Positions 43,232 through 54,300 of a stretch of DNA of 64,000 nucleotides are shown piece after piece. A program made the position numbers and the translations under genes. Below the pieces are notes generated by a model. It ran no database searches, had not been told where the DNA came from, and saw nothing but the letters and a program-made list of their open reading frames with translations. The stretch is from Thiothrix lacustris DSM 21227 (GTDB taxonomy: Bacteria > Pseudomonadota > Gammaproteobacteria > Thiotrichales > Thiotrichaceae), in contig NZ_JHYQ01000006.1 in the NCBI RefSeq assembly GCF_000621325.1, positions 62,001 through 126,000 on the forward strand. Reading direction: 5' to 3'. Every line of letters begins with the position of its first letter. Position 1 is the first letter of the stretch.

Positions 43232-44751
43232 GGGGCTTTCCGGTTGGCGCGGACGATGACGGCGCTGGTTTCGTCGAGGTTTTGTGCCTGAATTTCACTG
43301 AATTCGTCATTGCTAAGGCCAACCCGTACCCGCACGCTGGTGGGTTGGCCGTCTTGCAGCGTCCAGACTTCGCCACGGGTGAAGTTGGCATCGGCTGCGG
43401 CGGCATTTCCTCCGGCATTTCCTCCGGCATTTGCGCCATTGCGATTGCCGCCTGCCGAACCACTGGCGGCTTGGTATTGGGTGTATTGGCTTTCTGTGAG
43501 GATGCCTTTTAGTGAATTGTTCATTTTTTGGCGTAAGGGAGCCATTTGCTCGCGCATATTGGGCGGTGGGCCACCGGCGGTTGGGCTGCTGCTGGCACTG
43601 CGCAGTTTATCCATGCTGGCTTGGAAATCTACCATGACCGCTTCGGCCTGTTTTTGCTGGTCAGCGTTGAGGTTGAGCTTGCTCAGGGTTTCTTGCATCC
43701 GTTGCGCCATAGTGTTGCCGCCATTGGTGGTTGCGGTGGTGCCTTCGGCGGGTTTGAAACGCAGGGCGGTGTTGGGGACGCGCAGCACGTTTTCTTTCAG
43801 CCCTGTCACCATGTCAACATTGGCGGTCATGCCGGGAAGCAGGGCTTTGTCGGCGTTGTCGGCGCGGATCACGACTTTGTAGGTCACGACGTTGTTGTTG
43901 ACGGTGGAGGCTTTGCGGACTTGCGCCACTTCACCGTTGAATTTGCGGCTGGGGAAGGCGTCGACGGTAAAGCGTACCGGCTGCTTTTCGGCGATTTTGC
44001 CAATATCGGCTTCATCCACATCGGCCTCGATTCGCATTTGCGACAAATCCTGCGCGATTTTGAACAGGATCGGGGCGGAAAGGCTGGCAGCGACGGTTTG
44101 CCCGATGCTGACCTGACGGTCAATCACTATGCCATCTAGCGGTGAGCGGATGGTGGTGCGGTCAAGGTCGAGTTGGGTTTGGGCGAGAACGGCCTGTTTT
44201 TGCGCAATCTGGGCATTGGCGGACACGAGTTGCGACTCGGCTTGTTGCAGTTGTGCTTGGGAAACTTCGTAGGCGGCTTGGGCTTTGTCGAGTTCGGAAC
44301 GGCTGATCAGCCCGCGTGTTACGAGGGGTTGTAGGCGTTCGTATTCGGTTTTATTGAGCTTGAGGTTGGCTTTGGCGCTGTTGATATTGGCTTTTTGTTG
44401 CGCAAGACTAGCGCGGGCAGTGTCAACATCGGCCTGATTCTGGATGAGTTTGGATTGCACGGTGCGGTCATCCAGCCGGGCAATCACGTCACCTTTTTTG
44501 ACCAATGAGTTGTAGTCGGCGTGGAGTTCTTCAATTGTGCCGGAAAGCTCGGAACCGACTTCGACGGTGACGACTGGGTTGATCGTGCCTGCGGCGTTGA
44601 CCACGCTTTCGATATTGCCACGCGAGAGGGTGGCGGTTTGATAATCCAGTTTACCTGCGGCTGCTTGGGCGGGTGCGAGGTAGTAATAATAAGCGCCTGC
44701 CGCTAGTGCGATGAGGGTTACAACAAGTGTGCCGACAATTTTTTTGTTCAT
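43228..44751 (-). CDS. MacA-type adaptor with inserted Spy/CpxP-like segment
   Basis: A 507-residue membrane-fusion protein, longer than the usual 370-400. Order: anchor (VGTLVVTLIALAAGAYYYYL), lipoyl, hairpin about 100-190 (ASLAQQKANINSAKANLKLN), beta barrel and membrane-proximal domain. After about residue 335 comes an insert of roughly 120 residues: TMAQRMQETLSKLNLNADQQ and LKGILTESQYTQYQA (LTxxQ-like helices), then a Gly/Asn/Ala-rich stretch. The normal C-terminal strand resumes at NFTRGEVWTLQDG. The insert recalls Spy/CpxP periplasmic chaperones. The gene leads its operon. Confidence 0.9.
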   Translation of the reverse strand: MNKKIVGTLVVTLIALAAGAYYYYLAPAQAAAGKLDYQTATLSRGNIESVVNAAGTINPVVTVEVGSELSGTIEELHADYNSLVKKGDVIARLDDRTVQSKLIQNQADVDTARASLAQQKANINSAKANLKLNKTEYERLQPLVTRGLISRSELDKAQAAYEVSQAQLQQAESQLVSANAQIAQKQAVLAQTQLDLDRTTIRSPLDGIVIDRQVSIGQTVAASLSAPILFKIAQDLSQMRIEADVDEADIGKIAEKQPVRFTVDAFPSRKFNGEVAQVRKASTVNNNVVTYKVVIRADNADKALLPGMTANVDMVTGLKENVLRVPNTALRFKPAEGTTATTNGGNTMAQRMQETLSKLNLNADQQKQAEAVMVDFQASMDKLRSASSSPTAGGPPPNMREQMAPLRQKMNNSLKGILTESQYTQYQAASGSAGGNRNGANAGGNAGGNAAAADANFTRGEVWTLQDGQPTSVRVRVGLSNDEFSEIQAQNLDETSAVIVRANRKAP

Positions 44752-44861
44752 GGTTGCTGCCTTTGTCCTGATTGCAGAATATTCCTGCGGTTTCAGGCAG
44801 AAGACTAACGCGATTTAGCACAACAAGTATGCTTCAATTGTGTAAAAAATGAGGAAGTGTT

Positions 44862-46253
44862 TTAAGCGCTTGCTGTTTGCATAAGCCATTGTTGTAACTT
44901 TTGACGCAGGCTTGCCATTGAAATGGGTTTGGTCATGTAATCGTCCATTCCCGCTTGCAGGCAGGTTTCACGGTCGCCCTGCATGGCGTTGGCGGTCAGG
45001 GCAATCACGGGGGTACGTGCTGTGTGGCGTTCCAACTCTTGCTGGCGGAAACGGCGGGTGGCTTCGTAGCCATCCATGCCGGGGAGTTGGCAATCCATCA
45101 GCACCAGATCGTAGTGGTTGTGGTCGAGTTTTTCGACTGCTTCCAGCCCATCCATCGCGATGTCGAAGCTGAAACCAAGTTTGGTTAGCATGACGTGGGC
45201 AACCTTGATGTTGACCAGATTGTCTTCGACCAGCAGTAAATGCCCGCTGAGTTCGGCGTTGTTGGGTAAGGTAGCGGTGGTGCTGGATTTTTCTGGCGCG
45301 GTACTGGCTGGCAGATGGTGCTTTTCAAGGGTTAGGTCGAAATAGAAGGTGCTGCCTTGGCCGAGGGTGGATTTTACCTTGATGCGCCCGCCCATGAGTT
45401 GCACCAGTTCCTGGGCAATGGTTAATCCTAAACCTGTGCCGCCGTACAGCCGGGTGGTGGACTCGTCGGCTTGGCTGAAGGCGTTGAACAGCACTTCCAT
45501 CTGGGAACTGGGGATGCCAGCGCCGGTGTCAGCTATCAGCAGGCGTAGACTGGTTTTGTCGCTCTGCTCTTTCTGGATGTCAATGTGTAGGGCTACTGTG
45601 CCGTTTTTGGTGAATTTGATGGCATTGCCTAGCAGGTTGCCGAGTATTTGTTTCAGGCGGATGGGGTCGCCGTAAAACCAGTCGTGATTAGTCTCAGGAA
45701 TATTACTGGTCAGCACCAGATGCTTTTTGGTGGCCGAGCCGCTGAAGAGCAATACCATGTCGTCAGCGAGTTTGCGCAGGTTGAAGGGAATGCGTTCCAG
45801 TGCGAGTTTGCCCGATTCGATTTTGGACAAATCCAGCACCGAATTGATAACTTCCAGTAGGATTTCGGAGGAGCTGTAAGCGGTGTGTAGGTATTCGTGT
45901 TGCTGGGGGTCGAGCGGGGTTTTGGCGAGAATATCGAGCATCCCTAACACGCCATTCATGGGGGTGCGGATTTCATGGCTCATATTGGCGAGGAAACGGG
46001 ATTTTTCCTTGGATTGTTGCAGGGCGCGGATTTTTTCCTGCGATTCTTGCTTGAGCGATTCGTTGAGCGCCAGCATTTCCTGTGAGGAAACCTCCAGCGA
46101 GCGTTCCAGCAAATAATAGTCGTGCTTGTGGTTGCTGTAAGTTTGATTCACTTTGCTGAGAAATGCACGCCAACTGGCAGCATCGGGGGGGGCGTCCGGG
46201 TTTAGCCCCAGACTGCGTAGCTGCCGATTGAGGGTGCGGTCGAACTCACTCAT
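44862..46253 (-). CDS. Soluble hybrid histidine kinase (HisKA-HATPase-REC)
   Basis: A 463-residue kinase without membrane helices. An N-terminal coiled coil (about 30-85) leads to HisKA ([17 protein letters not shown]), HATPase boxes ([33 protein letters not shown]) and a receiver ([13 protein letters not shown]; phospho-Asp in [13 protein letters not shown]; Thr in IALTAN; KP in MTKPIS). No HPt or output domain follows, so the phosphate must pass elsewhere. It overlaps the FIST gene by eight bases; the FIST protein is the likely sensor. Confidence 0.93.
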   Translation of the reverse strand: MSEFDRTLNRQLRSLGLNPDAPPDAASWRAFLSKVNQTYSNHKHDYYLLERSLEVSSQEMLALNESLKQESQEKIRALQQSKEKSRFLANMSHEIRTPMNGVLGMLDILAKTPLDPQQHEYLHTAYSSSEILLEVINSVLDLSKIESGKLALERIPFNLRKLADDMVLLFSGSATKKHLVLTSNIPETNHDWFYGDPIRLKQILGNLLGNAIKFTKNGTVALHIDIQKEQSDKTSLRLLIADTGAGIPSSQMEVLFNAFSQADESTTRLYGGTGLGLTIAQELVQLMGGRIKVKSTLGQGSTFYFDLTLEKHHLPASTAPEKSSTTATLPNNAELSGHLLLVEDNLVNIKVAHVMLTKLGFSFDIAMDGLEAVEKLDHNHYDLVLMDCQLPGMDGYEATRRFRQQELERHTARTPVIALTANAMQGDRETCLQAGMDDYMTKPISMASLRQKLQQWLMQTASA

Positions 46254-47367
46254 AGAGGGTTGTCAGGGTCATGGTCTGGTTGTGCAGGTCACAGGCGCCT
46301 TTGGAAAACGGTGAGATTTCCCCGTAGGAATAAAAGCCAATCTGAGTGGTGTTTTCTGGCAGGTTATCCAGCACGGCTTCGACTTCTTCTTCGGCGTCTG
46401 AGCCCATGACCATGCGTCGACCTACGCAACTGATGGCAATGCACAGCACGGGTTTGTCGGTGTCAGTGGCACTCATCAGGGCAGCATCTTCCGCACCTTC
46501 GACCAGTTGTTCTAGGTTGGCACGCATCAGTTGTGCATAAGCACCGACTGGGATGTCGCCTGCAAAGGTGAGTGACTGGGTGGCTTCATCAATGGCGAGG
46601 ATGGTACGAACCAGTTCTTTGTCTTCACCGGGCTGGCTGAGTGCTAGTGGGAAACGTAGCCCCGTAGCAGGTAGGCCTTCCGCTAATTCACCAAGATAGG
46701 TTTTGTAAAGGGCAAGGGCAGGTTTGCCTGCCAGTTCGTAGAGGATGTTATTTTCAGCGCGGGTCACTTCACGTGCTGGGCCAAAAGATTTCCAACCACC
46801 TTTGGAGCCATGTCCGATATGGACGTTGCCATACAAACCGAGGGCTGTCACGATGCCACTGGTCGGTTTGCCGTTTTTCAGTACCCAAGTGTTGGCAAAG
46901 CGGTCACCATCGCCTGCCATTCCGCCGGTGACGATTGTGCCTTGTTTGATAACATCGTTAAAGCCTTTGGTCAGTTCGCTACCATTGACTTTTAGGCCAT
47001 CCGATAGCACGAAAATGCCTTTCAGCTCTTCAGAGCTCAGGCGATCCGCGAGCAGGCGGCCAATATTGCGTGATTCTTGTGGGGCGTGGATGTTGATATG
47101 TGTCATTCGTAAGGTGGTGGATTCAAACTGCACCAGTGAAATGACTAGACTGTTATCCTGAATGTGACTGCCAATAATTTCACCAGCACTGGAACATCCC
47201 ATCAATATGGCTTGTGGGTATTGCGCTAGTAGGGTATCAAAGGGGAGTGGGTTTTCCATAAAATTAGTGTGACCAAACACCAAAATTAGCAGTTGTTTCG
47301 CTGAAATAATGGGTAATTTCGCGGAGAAACCCTGATCAACGGTATAGGTAAGCGTATCAATTTTCAT
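46246..47367 (-). CDS. FIST-domain sensory protein
   Basis: A 373-residue protein with FIST_N ([33 protein letters not shown]) and FIST_C ([55 protein letters not shown]). FIST domains are predicted to bind small ligands such as amino acids. No membrane segment is visible, so sensing is cytoplasmic. The stop overlaps the start of the hybrid kinase, a translational coupling that suggests one signalling pair. Confidence 0.9.
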   Translation of the reverse strand: MKIDTLTYTVDQGFSAKLPIISAKQLLILVFGHTNFMENPLPFDTLLAQYPQAILMGCSSAGEIIGSHIQDNSLVISLVQFESTTLRMTHINIHAPQESRNIGRLLADRLSSEELKGIFVLSDGLKVNGSELTKGFNDVIKQGTIVTGGMAGDGDRFANTWVLKNGKPTSGIVTALGLYGNVHIGHGSKGGWKSFGPAREVTRAENNILYELAGKPALALYKTYLGELAEGLPATGLRFPLALSQPGEDKELVRTILAIDEATQSLTFAGDIPVGAYAQLMRANLEQLVEGAEDAALMSATDTDKPVLCIAISCVGRRMVMGSDAEEEVEAVLDNLPENTTQIGFYSYGEISPFSKGACDLHNQTMTLTTLYE

Positions 47368-47451
47368 GGCAGTGACATTTCCTAAACGGTGGTTATTTTT
47401 AACTATATTATTAATATAAATAATGACACAGCTTATTAGAGTATGCCAGCA

Positions 47452-47832
47452 CTATGGATGAGCGGAATTTACCTTGGGCAAAAGTTGGCTATTGGTATCA
47501 ATAAACTCGCGCACAAAGGGTTTGGTGCGGGCGCTGCTGAAGCGAGCAACTTCCTGACCATTTTCGATCAGCAGCACAGTGGGAAACCCGCGTACTTGGT
47601 GGCGGCCTGCCAATTTCATGTTTTCGTCTTCTTCGGTATCCAACTTGGCGAGCAGTACTTTGCCGTGGTATTCGGTGATGACGCCTTTGAGTACCGGGTC
47701 GAGGAATAAGCAGGGGCCACACCAGTCCGCCCAGAAATCTACCAGTACGGGGTTGAGGAAGGAGGCTTTGAGGACACGTTCCTCAAAATCCGCGATACCG
47801 TTAATGTCGAAAATGAATGTGTAAGTGGTCAT
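47452..47832 (-). CDS. Thioredoxin-family protein
   Basis: A 126-residue protein from ATG 47832, which sits after the RBS GGAGG; an in-frame start ten codons upstream lacks one. The active site is WCGPC in FWADWCGPCLFLDPV, with cis-Pro in VRGFPTVLLI. The N-terminus (TYTFIFDINGIADFEERVLK) and dipeptide CL after the motif resemble the thioredoxin domain of YbbN/CnoX, but the TPR part is missing. Its start region faces pgpA. Confidence 0.9.
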   Translation of the reverse strand: MTTYTFIFDINGIADFEERVLKASFLNPVLVDFWADWCGPCLFLDPVLKGVITEYHGKVLLAKLDTEEDENMKLAGRHQVRGFPTVLLIENGQEVARFSSARTKPFVREFIDTNSQLLPKVNSAHP

Positions 47833-47923
47833 GCGAGCCTCCGCTGAAGTAATGGGGCGCAATTATAGCGGCATGATCACAGATGTGTATAATCCTGAAG
47901 CTCATTCACTGGAATTGGCACGA

Positions 47924-48406
47924 ATGCGAACCATAGTTACGGCAAAAACAGTTTTTTCTAGCCCCGTTCATTTTCTGGCATTTGGGTTTGGCAGCGGTCT
48001 GTCGCCGTTTGCGCCGGGAACAGCGGGAACGCTGGCAGCCATTCCGTTGTACTTGTTACTGGTGCAGTTGCCTTTATGGGCTTATCTGGCGGTTGTGCTG
48101 GTTATATCGTTGGTCGGTATCTGGATTTGCGGGGAATCGTCGCGGCGTTTGGGTGTACATGATCACAGCGGTATCGTTTGGGATGAATTTGCCGGTTATC
48201 TGTTGACCATGATTGCAGCACCTGCGGGTTGGTTGTGGGTCGTGATCGGTTTTTGCTTGTTCCGTCTGTTTGATATCTGGAAACCGTGGCCGGTGAAGGT
48301 GGTTGATCGTGATGTGCCGGGTGGTTTGGGTATCATGTTAGATGACATACTGGCAGGTATTTACGCTTGGCTTTGCTTGCAATTGTTGGCGTATTGGCTG
48401 GCTTAA
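47924..48406 (+). CDS. pgpA: Phosphatidylglycerophosphatase A
   Basis: A 160-residue membrane enzyme. ATG 47924 is chosen because it leaves the usual 15 or so residues before HFLAFGFGSGLSPFAPGTAG; ATG 47873 is possible. Motifs: GLSPFAPGTAGTLAAIP, VWDEFAGYLLTMI, FRLFDIWKPWPV and GGLGIMLDDILAGIYA. It dephosphorylates phosphatidylglycerol phosphate in the inner membrane. A terminator follows. Confidence 0.92.
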   Translation: MRTIVTAKTVFSSPVHFLAFGFGSGLSPFAPGTAGTLAAIPLYLLLVQLPLWAYLAVVLVISLVGIWICGESSRRLGVHDHSGIVWDEFAGYLLTMIAAPAGWLWVVIGFCLFRLFDIWKPWPVKVVDRDVPGGLGIMLDDILAGIYAWLCLQLLAYWLA

Positions 48407-48426
48407 TCCAGAACAGGCAGACAGCA

Positions 48427-48452
48427 AAAAGCCTTCCCGAAAGAAGGCTTTT
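48427..48452 (+). terminator. Terminator of pgpA
   Basis: AAAAGCCTTC and GAAGGCTTTT flank a 6-base loop. Confidence 0.8.
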
Positions 48453-48646
48453 AAAGAAATAAAAGGTGAGGTTGAAGCCCCGTTATTATTGTCTTCACCC
48501 CATGCAGCCCTTAGCCCCTGTTTGGTTCCATTAGCCCTGGAACACGTGCAGTATGCTGAGGATGCGCTGAACTATAGCTGAATAATTTGATTATCTTTCA
48601 TTCAGTTACGCTTAAGGTTTATTTGAACATTGACAACTGGAATCTC

Positions 48647-50059
48647 ATGAACGTCAGAACCCGCTTTGCTCCCAGCCCGACTGGTTATTTGCACATAGGT
48701 GGTGCACGCACCGCACTATTTTCTTGGTTGTATGCCCGGAAAATGGGCGGTACATTTATTTTGCGTATTGAAGATACTGATCGTGAACGCTCGACGCAAG
48801 CGTCTGTGGATGCGATTCTGGAAGGCATGGCGTGGCTGGATCTGGGGCATGATGAGGGCCCGTTCTACCAGACCCACCGCTTCGATCGTTATGCCGAGGT
48901 TATTCAGCAACTAGTGGATAGCGGTCATGCTTACCGTTGTTATTGCAGCAAGGAAGAGCTGGAGCAATTGCGTGAAGGCCAGATGGCACGTAAGGAAAAG
49001 CCACGTTACGATGGGCGCTGGCGTGACCGTCAGGATGAAACGCCACCAGAGGGCGTTGATCCCGTGATTCGTTTTCGCAACCCACAAGCGGGTGTGGTGG
49101 ATATTGACGATCTGGTGCGCGGCAAAATTACCATCAGCAATGAAGAGCTGGATGACCTGATCATTGCACGTTCTGATGGCACACCTACTTACAACCTGAC
49201 GGTGGTGGTAGATGATATTGATATGCAAGTGACCCACGTTATACGAGGCGATGACCATATCAATAATACCCCACGCCAGATCAATATCATGCGGGCACTG
49301 GGCTATGAGCCACCAAAGTTTGCGCATTTGCCGATGATTTTGGGTTCTGATGGGCAGCGTCTTTCTAAACGGCATGGGGCGGTTAGCGTGATGCAATACC
49401 GCGATGATGGTTTTACCCCGCAAGCGTTGCTGAACTATCTGGTGCGACTGGGCTGGTCAAACGGCGATCAGGAGATTTTCTCTCGTGAGGAAATGATCGA
49501 GTTGTTCTCGCTGGAAGCTGTCAACCGTGCGCCATCTGCGTTTAATACCGACAAGCTGTTATGGCTTAACCAGCATTACATCAAGACTTTGCCAGTGGAG
49601 GAGTTGGCGGCGCAACTGCAATGGCATTTGCAGGAGCAGCAATTGGATGTATCCACTGGCCCCGCTTTAACTGATGTGATCAATGCGCAACGCGAACGTG
49701 CTAAAACGTTGGTGGAAATGGTCGCGATTAGCCGCTATTTCTACGAAGATTTTGCCGACTTCGAGGAAACTGCGGTGCAAAAGCAGTTTAAGGCAGATAC
49801 AGCGGATAACCTGCAAATCGTACATGATGAATTCGCTGCGTTGTCGGCGTGGAAGGCGGAGCCTATCCATGGTGCCATTCAAGCTGCTTGTGAGAAGCTT
49901 GGCTTGAAATTGGGTAAGGTTGGCCCACCTCTGCGAGTGGCAGTAACAGGAGGGGCTTCTTCACCTTCTATTGATATCACATTGGAGTTGATTGGGCGTG
50001 AGCGTTCTTTAGCTCGCATCCAGCGTGCAATCAGCTTTATTCATGCGATTGTATTTTGA
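48647..50059 (+). CDS. gltX: Glutamyl-tRNA synthetase
   Basis: A 470-residue class I synthetase. ATG 48647 gives [21 protein letters not shown] with the HIGH-type signature. The KMSKS equivalent is [12 protein letters not shown], and the editing-free catalytic core includes [15 protein letters not shown]. The C-terminal anticodon-binding domain is alpha-helical. It charges tRNA-Glu; two identical tRNA-Glu genes lie 1 kb downstream. Confidence 0.97.
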   Translation: MNVRTRFAPSPTGYLHIGGARTALFSWLYARKMGGTFILRIEDTDRERSTQASVDAILEGMAWLDLGHDEGPFYQTHRFDRYAEVIQQLVDSGHAYRCYCSKEELEQLREGQMARKEKPRYDGRWRDRQDETPPEGVDPVIRFRNPQAGVVDIDDLVRGKITISNEELDDLIIARSDGTPTYNLTVVVDDIDMQVTHVIRGDDHINNTPRQINIMRALGYEPPKFAHLPMILGSDGQRLSKRHGAVSVMQYRDDGFTPQALLNYLVRLGWSNGDQEIFSREEMIELFSLEAVNRAPSAFNTDKLLWLNQHYIKTLPVEELAAQLQWHLQEQQLDVSTGPALTDVINAQRERAKTLVEMVAISRYFYEDFADFEETAVQKQFKADTADNLQIVHDEFAALSAWKAEPIHGAIQAACEKLGLKLGKVGPPLRVAVTGGASSPSIDITLELIGRERSLARIQRAISFIHAIVF

Positions 50060-50074
50060 TACAGGCTGGTATAT

Positions 50075-50107
50075 CCCCCTAAGCTAATACGATTTGTGGG
50101 GGTTTTT
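50075..50107 (+). terminator. Terminator of gltX
   Basis: CCCCC (50075-50079) and GGGGG (50098-50102) are followed by TTTTT, with an 18-base loop. Confidence 0.65.
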
Positions 50108-50194
50108 ATGTTATGTTTGGACGAGGCAAATGGGGTGGTTGTGCCACCACATTTGCTGTATCAATACAATTCAGGCATTGAGTGAGGAGGATGA

Positions 50195-50644
50195 ATGAAA
50201 GTTAAAGATATCATGAATACAAGCGTAAAAACCGCGAAGCCAAATACCCCCGTGCGTGATCTTGTCGAAGTCATGTGTTTCAATAAAATCAGTGGTATGC
50301 CTGTCGTGGATGACAGCAACAATGTCGTCGGCGTCGTTTCTGAGAAGGATGTACTGCGGAAAATGTTTCCCGATATTTCAGAGGTTGCCAAGGAAGAAGG
50401 TGTACCCGATTTCGAGAAGATGGAGAAAGGCTATAGTGATGCGCTAGGTTTGAAAGCTAGTGATTTGATGAGCAAACTGGTTGCTTCTGCCAGCCCTGAA
50501 ATGCCGTTGATGAAAGCAGTTTCTATCATGTGCGTGCAAAAAATCCGCCGAATTCCAGTAGTGGAAGGTGGGAAATTGGTTGGTATCATTAGTCTCGGCG
50601 ATGTTCATAAAGCAATTTTCGCAAATTCTTTAAAAGGTGCTTGA
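50195..50644 (+). CDS. Protein with two CBS domains
   Basis: A 149-residue protein consisting of a CBS pair: MKVKDIMNTSVKTAKPNTPV with SGMPVVDDSNNVVGVVSEKD, and LKASDLMSKLVASASPEMP with RRIPVVEGGKLVGIISLGDV. The insert IFPDISEVAKEEGVPDF-like between them is typical of stand-alone CBS proteins. CBS pairs bind adenosine nucleotides; no target domain is fused. RBS GAGGAGG. A terminator follows. Confidence 0.92.
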   Translation: MKVKDIMNTSVKTAKPNTPVRDLVEVMCFNKISGMPVVDDSNNVVGVVSEKDVLRKMFPDISEVAKEEGVPDFEKMEKGYSDALGLKASDLMSKLVASASPEMPLMKAVSIMCVQKIRRIPVVEGGKLVGIISLGDVHKAIFANSLKGA

Positions 50645-50651
50645 CAAGAAC

Positions 50652-50681
50652 GGCGAATTCCCTCAGAATTCGCCTCTCTTT
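50652..50681 (+). terminator. Terminator of the CBS gene
   Basis: GGCGAATTC and GAATTCGCC with a 5-base loop, then TCTCTTT. Confidence 0.85.
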
Positions 50682-50687
50682 AGCCGT

Positions 50688-50763
<76 letters not shown>

Positions 50764-50790
50764 AGATTAAGCCGCTGCGAGAGGTTTTTA

Positions 50791-50991
50791 ATGAATCGCT
50801 TCGGTAATTACATGTTGATTGTTGGCCTGGTTATAACTATTGTCGGTTTAATCTTCGGATTCGGCTTTATGTTTGCAGACAGGGACGAATTAGCAAAGTT
50901 TTTTTTAATGGCAGTGCCACTCGGTTTTTTGGTAACATTCGCCGGGTTGTCTACCACGGTTCTGTTCTCATCAAGAGACAGTGACCAATAA
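50791..50991 (+). CDS. Small two-helix membrane protein
   Basis: A 66-residue protein, RBS GAGAGG. Two membrane helices are evident: YMLIVGLVITIVGLIFGFGF and FFLMAVPLGFLVTFAGLS, with a short charged loop (MFADRDELAK) and a C-terminal SSRDSDQ. No family is recognised. It sits between tRNA genes and may be transcribed with them. Confidence 0.7.
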   Translation: MNRFGNYMLIVGLVITIVGLIFGFGFMFADRDELAKFFLMAVPLGFLVTFAGLSTTVLFSSRDSDQ

Positions 50992-51008
50992 GTTTGGAAG
51001 TTTTCAGC

Positions 51009-51084
51009 GACCCTATCGTCTAGAGGCCTAGGACACGACCCTTTCACGGTTGTAACTGGGGTTCGAATCCCCATAGGGTCGCCA
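51009..51084 (+). tRNA. tRNA-Glu (TTC), copy 1
   Basis: A 76-base cloverleaf: acceptor GACCCTA/TAGGGTC, discriminator G and encoded CCA, anticodon loop CTTTCAC giving TTC, T loop TTCGAAT. Confidence 0.97.
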
Positions 51085-51133
51085 CTTTTCCAAGCTCATG
51101 TCAAGAAATTGACATATACAGGTTCACATCAGC

Positions 51134-51209
51134 GACCCTATCGTCTAGAGGCCTAGGACACGACCCTTTCACGGTTGTAACTGGGGTTCGAATCCCCATA
51201 GGGTCGCCA
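51134..51209 (+). tRNA. tRNA-Glu (TTC), copy 2
   Basis: Identical to copy 1 including a few flanking bases (CAGC before and CTTTT after). The 49 bases between copies hold nothing else recognisable. Confidence 0.97.
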
Positions 51210-51339
51210 CTTTTTTACCCCTCTCTCACTTTATACCTGATCCAATACTTTCCTTTGTTTTGACAGCTCCCTGCAACGTCAAAAAAGTCTATACTGACAC
51301 CTGGCTATACACCTTATCTTGCAGGGATGGAGAATAATA

Positions 51340-54300
51340 ATGGGTTATCAAATTCGTCGTATTGTACCGTGGCTGTCAATTTGTCTATTGCTGTTATTGT
51401 CGGGGCAGCTTTGGGCGATAGATGAAGTGGCAACAACCCCTCCTCCTGTCGTCAGTCCTCAATACACCAATGAAGAGTTGCTTACACAAATGTTGGTAGT
51501 GGATGTGTCCGAGCGCACGCTAGATAATAGTCCGGCATTAGCGGTGACGTTTTCGCAGGATATCGACCCAACTCAGAACTATAATAGCTTCATTACCCTA
51601 ACGGCTGCTGGCAAAATGGTAGAAGGTAGTTGGGTGATGGCGAATGAGCCGCGTCGCCTGTTTTTCAGCACTATCAAGCCCCAGACTGACTATCGAGTAC
51701 AGATTAGACCAGGTATCGCTAGTAAAAACGAACTGAAGCTGCAAAAGCCCTCTGATACTAGCCTGAAGACCCGTGATATAATCCCAGCGTTTGATTTTGC
51801 TACGACCGGTAGCATTTTACCTGCCAAGTTAACGGGAGGACTGCCTATCCGGGTAGTGAATGTCCCCGAACTTGATATTGAATTTTTACGAGTGCCACCA
51901 GCGAAACTGCCTGAAATGTTGAAAAATATTTCACTGGGTTCACGGCTTTCCCAATGGCAACTTGAAGATATTCATTCTGTCACAGAAAGCATCTACTCCC
52001 GTCGTTATGTGACGGATGCTAAGCTTAATGCACGTACTTCCTTGCTCATTCCAGTAGAGGATATTCAGGAGCTGAAAACACCAGGGCTGTATTTTGCCGT
52101 CATGCGCGAACCTGGGCGTTTTAATGATGAGGCTTATCGCATTACGCAATTTATTGTGACAAATATTGGTTTGCATGTACGTTTGTATCCACGTGGTTTG
52201 GAAGTGTTTGCCAATACGCTTGATGGCGGCAAACCCATGCCGGATGTGGTACTGAAATTACAAGGCGAGAAAGAAACCCTTACGCTGGAAACAGATGAAG
52301 AGGGGCATGTCAGCTTTGAACATCGTCCAAAAGGTGATTTATTATTGACAGCGCAACAGGATGGGCAATTTGCTTTTCTGGATTTGCGTGAAGCTGCATT
52401 AGATTTGTCCGAATACCCGGTGACTGGCTTACCTGACAAGCCACTGGCTCCGTTCATTTACAGTACTCGTGATCTGTTCCGACCCGGTGAGTCGATGGAT
52501 TTATCCATCTTGTTGCGTGATCGTGATGGTAAAGCAGTCTCTGCCAAAAATCTACACCTGAGGATCGTGCGCCCAGATACCAAGCCATTGCTTGAGGAAA
52601 ATCTGTTGGCTACCAATGAAGACTTAGGTTTTTTTACTTACCGCTTGCCGATCCCGTCTGATGTCCCAACGGGCAGCTGGAAGGTCGAAGTTCGTATCGA
52701 TCCTAAGGACAATACACCCATTAGCAGTTACACTTTTCACGTTGAGGAGTTCATGCCAGAACGCATGAAGCTTGCTTTGAGTGTTGAAGATAAGTTACTA
52801 ACAACGGGTGAGAAGCTGATTGTCGCGGCGCAAGGTGATTATCTATACGGTGTACCAGCTAGTGGCAATAAACTGACGACCGTGCGGAATGTGGCATTGA
52901 ACCGGCATCCACTTGCTGCGTTCAAAGATTATTATTTCGGCAATCCGTCTGATCAAAAATTGGTCGGACGTGAAGATTTGCCAGAAATGACACTGAACGA
53001 AACCGGTGGGGGTTTTGTGGAAATTCCTCCTTTAGAGGGTAAAATTAGCTCACCACTGACGTTAAGTGTGACTGGTAGTTTGCATGAAACGGGTGGCCGC
53101 AGCGTGACTCGCAAGTTGGATGTACCATTCTGGCCGAGCCATAATTTAGTGGGTATTCGCCCGCTTTTTAAAAAGGATACAGCTGAGAGTAATGGCGATG
53201 CTGCATTTGATTTGGTGCGAGTCAGTGCAGATGGCAAGCCTGCGCCAGCCACTCAAGCATTAGCGGTGACATTAGTACGAGAAGAAAAAGAATATTTCTG
53301 GGAATACAACAATGCAGAAGGCTGGCAGCGTAAAGAAATTTCGACTGAATACCCAACTGTACAGCAAAAAGTGACGTTGGATGTTGCTGCTACCAGCAAG
53401 GTTGTATTTTCTGTGCAATATGGTTACTACCGTTTGGAAGTGGAAGATGCCGAAACGGGTTTGAAAACAGTTTACCCTTTTCATGCCGGTTGGGATCGGG
53501 AGCAAAATGAAAACACGGCTGCCCGCCCGGATCAAATAGAACTGGCACTGGATAAAGCCAAATACCAAACCGGTGATGTGGCGAAACTAAAAATTACCCC
53601 GCCCGCAGCAGGCGAAGCGTTGATTGCTGTGGAAGGCGAATCCATGCTGTGGTCAAAGCATGTGACGTTGCCCGTAGAAGGGCTGACTGTGGATATTCCA
53701 GTCGACAAGTCTTGGGAACGCCACGATTTGTATATCACCGTAACAGCGTTTCGCCCGGCTAGCCGTCAGCAAAAAATCACGCCTAACCGGGCATTAGGCG
53801 TGATTTTCTTACCTCTTGAACGGGAGGATCGTCGTTTAAATCTGACGATTGATGCCCCTGAAAAAGTTCTGCCAGAAAAAACCACTTCTATTACCGTGAG
53901 TGCCGATAATCTCAAGGGTGAAAAAGCCATGGTGACCGTGGCGGCAGTGGATGTTGGGGTGCTTAGTATGACTGAGTTTAAAACACCTGACCCGTTTGCC
54001 TTCTATTTCTCACAGCATCAATATGTTCCCAGTTTGTACGATGCTTATGGAAAAATTATTGAGGGCATTGATGGTGCACCGTTGCAACAGCGCTTTGGTG
54101 GTGATGCGGCAGTGCAACGTAGTGGTTCTTTGGCGAAGGCAGATAGGAAAATTGTGTCTCTGTTCAGTGGTTCTGTGGCTTTTGATATCGAGGGTAGGGC
54201 GAAGATTGACTTGCCGTTGCCGGGGTTTGATGGAACCCTACGGTTAATGGCTATCGCTGTTTCTGAGGAGCGTTTTGGTAGTGCTGAGCGGGAGATGAAG

